Origin: Massilia sp. H-1
GTDB taxonomy: Bacteria > Pseudomonadota > Gammaproteobacteria > Burkholderiales > Burkholderiaceae_D
Assembly: GCA_024703915.1 (NCBI GenBank)
Contig: CP087969.1
Coordinates: forward strand, 310,001 to 374,000
DNA length: 64,000 bases
Reading direction: 5' to 3'
The number at the start of each line of letters is the position of its first letter. The first letter of the stretch is position 1. The position numbers were made by a program, and so were the translations under genes. The notes below the pieces were generated by a model, which saw only the letters and a program-made list of their open reading frames with translations, was not told the origin of the DNA and did no database searches. Positions 62,668 through 64,000 of the stretch are shown here, one piece after another.

Positions 62668-64000
62668 TCAGATCGTGCGCGAGTGGCGCGGCCCGGGCGC
62701 GCCGGTGCCGAGGTAGCGGTCGAACACCATGCACACGTTGCGGATCAGCAGGCGCCCGCGCGGCGTGACATTGATCCAGCCCGGTTCCAGCGTGACCAGG
62801 CCGTCGGCCTGCAGCTGCGCCAGGCGGTCCAGTTCGGGCCCGAAATAGCTGGCGAAGTCGATCGGATAGGCTTGCTCGATGGCCGAGGTGGACAGCTCGA
62901 ACTGGCACATCAGCATCTGGATGATGGAACGGCGCAGCGCGTCGTCCATCGACAGGCGGATGCCGCGTTCGATCGGCAGCTCGTTGCGGTCGATCAGGTC
63001 GTAATACGCTTCGAGCGTCTTGACGTTCTGGGCGTAGGTGGCGCCCACGGCGCTGATGGCCGACAGGCCGCAGGCCACCAGGTCCATCTCGGCGTGGGTC
63101 GAGTAGCCCTGGAAGTTGCGGTGCAGCTTCTACCCTGGCCCTGGGCGATGGCCAGGTCGTCGCCGGGCCGCGCGAAGTGGTCCATGCCGATATACACGTA
63201 GCCTACCGCGCACAGGGTTTCTATGCACAGTTCGAGCATCGCCAGGCGCGTGTCGGCGCCCGGCAGATCGGCGTCGGCGATGCGGCGCTGGGCTTTGAAC
63301 AGGTGCGGCAGGTGGGCGTAGTTGTAGACCGCGATCCGGTCCGGGCTGGCCGCGACCACCTTGGCCAGGGTCTGGGCCATGGTGGCGGCATCCTGCTTCG
63401 GCAAGCCGTATATGAGGTCGATGCTGACCGAGCGGAACCCCGCCGCGCGCCGCATCGATGATGGCCTGGGTTTCGTGCTCGGGCTGGACCCGGTTCACGG
63501 CCCGCTGGACCTTGGGGTCGTAATCCTGCACGCCCAGGCTGATCCGGTTGAAGCCCTGGCGCCGCAGGTTGAGCACGCGCTCGGCCGAGACGGTGCGCGG
63601 GTCGACCTCGATCGAATACTCGCCCGTCTGGTCGGGCGCGAACTGGAACCAGCGCCGCAGGTGCGACATCAGGTCGTCCATCTGCATGTCGGACAGGTAG
63701 GTCGGGGGTGCCGCCGCCGAAATGGAGCTGCCCGATCTGGTTCATGCTAGAAGCAAACAGGCGGCCCTGCATTTCGATCTCGCGCTTGAGATAGCTCAGG
63801 TAGACGCTTCAGCCTTGTCGCGGTTCTTGGTGACGATCTTGTTGCAGGCGCAGTAGTAGCAGACCGTGTCGCAGAACGGAATGTGCACATACAGCGACAT
63901 CGGGCGCGTGGTGCCGTGCGTGCAGGCAGGCCCACCGCCTGCAGGTAGTCGCGGTAGCCGAACTCGGACGAGAAGCGGTCGGCGGTCGGATAGGAGGTGT
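62668..64000 (-). CDS. hemN: Oxygen-independent coproporphyrinogen III dehydrogenase HemN, partial
   Basis: About 440 residues visible, the N-terminus lies beyond the right edge. The radical-SAM cluster motif is [13 protein letters not shown] (CxxxCxxC), after SLYVHIPFC. Other signatures: [45 protein letters not shown] and [17 protein letters not shown], and a C-terminal HemN winged domain ([17 protein letters not shown]). It makes protoporphyrinogen IX without oxygen, matching the microaerobic oxidase downstream. Breaks near 63130, 63450, 63703, 63810 and 63925. Confidence 0.93.

Overview
The window is GC-rich proteobacterial chromosome. The gene set (ccoNOQP-ccoG-ccoH with ccoI/ccoS, hemN and a four-cysteine FNR; a Ku/LigD pair; many hybrid kinases and GGDEF proteins; 2 x tRNA-Arg; dispersed GGGGTCAGACC palindromes) suggests a betaproteobacterium of the Massilia/Telluria/Janthinobacterium group (Oxalobacteraceae). 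This is inferred from recalled family resemblance; there is no 16S gene in the window. No rRNA, CRISPR array, insertion sequence, integrase or prophage gene was seen.

An important caveat applies to almost every gene. Reading frames are broken again and again at the same short string. Where the protein family demands GCCAGC, GCCGGC or GCTGGC, the sequence shows GCTAAGC, GCTTAAGC, GCCTAGC, GCTTAGGC, GCTTGGC or similar: one central base is replaced by 2-4 bases, usually creating TAA or TAG. Below, 'site error' means this pattern. Because it hits housekeeping genes at invariant motifs, I treat the genes as intact and give full-length coordinates across the breaks. The likeliest cause is long-read miscalling at a modified DNA motif, which would itself be a biological signal.

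Layout. 1-7.3 kb: an IPT/TIG surface protein, then a forward run of YdcF-like, thioredoxin-like, membrane, DUF2141 and carotenoid-oxygenase genes, a LytS/LytTR pair and a DUF1569 protein. 7.3-11.1 kb (reverse): PhyH dioxygenase, SulP permease, GAF-GGDEF protein. 11.2-14.6 kb: ku and ligD, tail to tail, for non-homologous end joining. 14.8-22.4 kb: a periplasmic Ala/Pro/Thr/Lys-rich protein, a sensor diguanylate cyclase, a large VIT-VWA-TPR-DUF2135 exported protein, and an ECF sigma/anti-sigma-like pair. 22.4-28.2 kb: a complete tripartite RND efflux operon. 28.4-32.6 kb: hydrolase, LysR, D-2-hydroxyacid dehydrogenase and an FMN L-2-hydroxyacid dehydrogenase. 32.7-36.0 kb: two identical tRNA-Arg(ACG) units in a 129-bp direct repeat flanking a CadC-like regulator, a DJ-1/PfpI protein and a LysR gene. 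36.0-51.3 kb: a signalling-rich stretch (YfiR plus kinase plus receiver, PAS-receiver, 1000-residue hybrid kinase, REC-GGDEF, REC-kinase-REC, NarX-like kinase, second LytS/LytTR pair) with NDH-2 inside it. 51.4-53.8 kb: repeats, a tiny lipoprotein, a DEAD-box helicase and FNR. 53.8-64 kb (reverse): the cbb3 oxidase and its assembly genes, with a perfect FNR box upstream of ccoN, then ccoS, ccoI, a TauE/SafE protein and hemN running off the edge.

Together the right-hand 11 kb form a microaerobic respiration module: FNR senses oxygen, the FNR box switches on ccoNOQP, CcoG/CcoI/CcoS/CcoH build the copper-heme oxidase, and HemN makes heme without oxygen. Gene-free stretches over about 250 bases are few: 623-867 (divergent promoter region), 38460-38774 (no convincing gene), 44590-44849 (holds a good sigma-70 promoter) and 51325-51603 (palindromic repeats).
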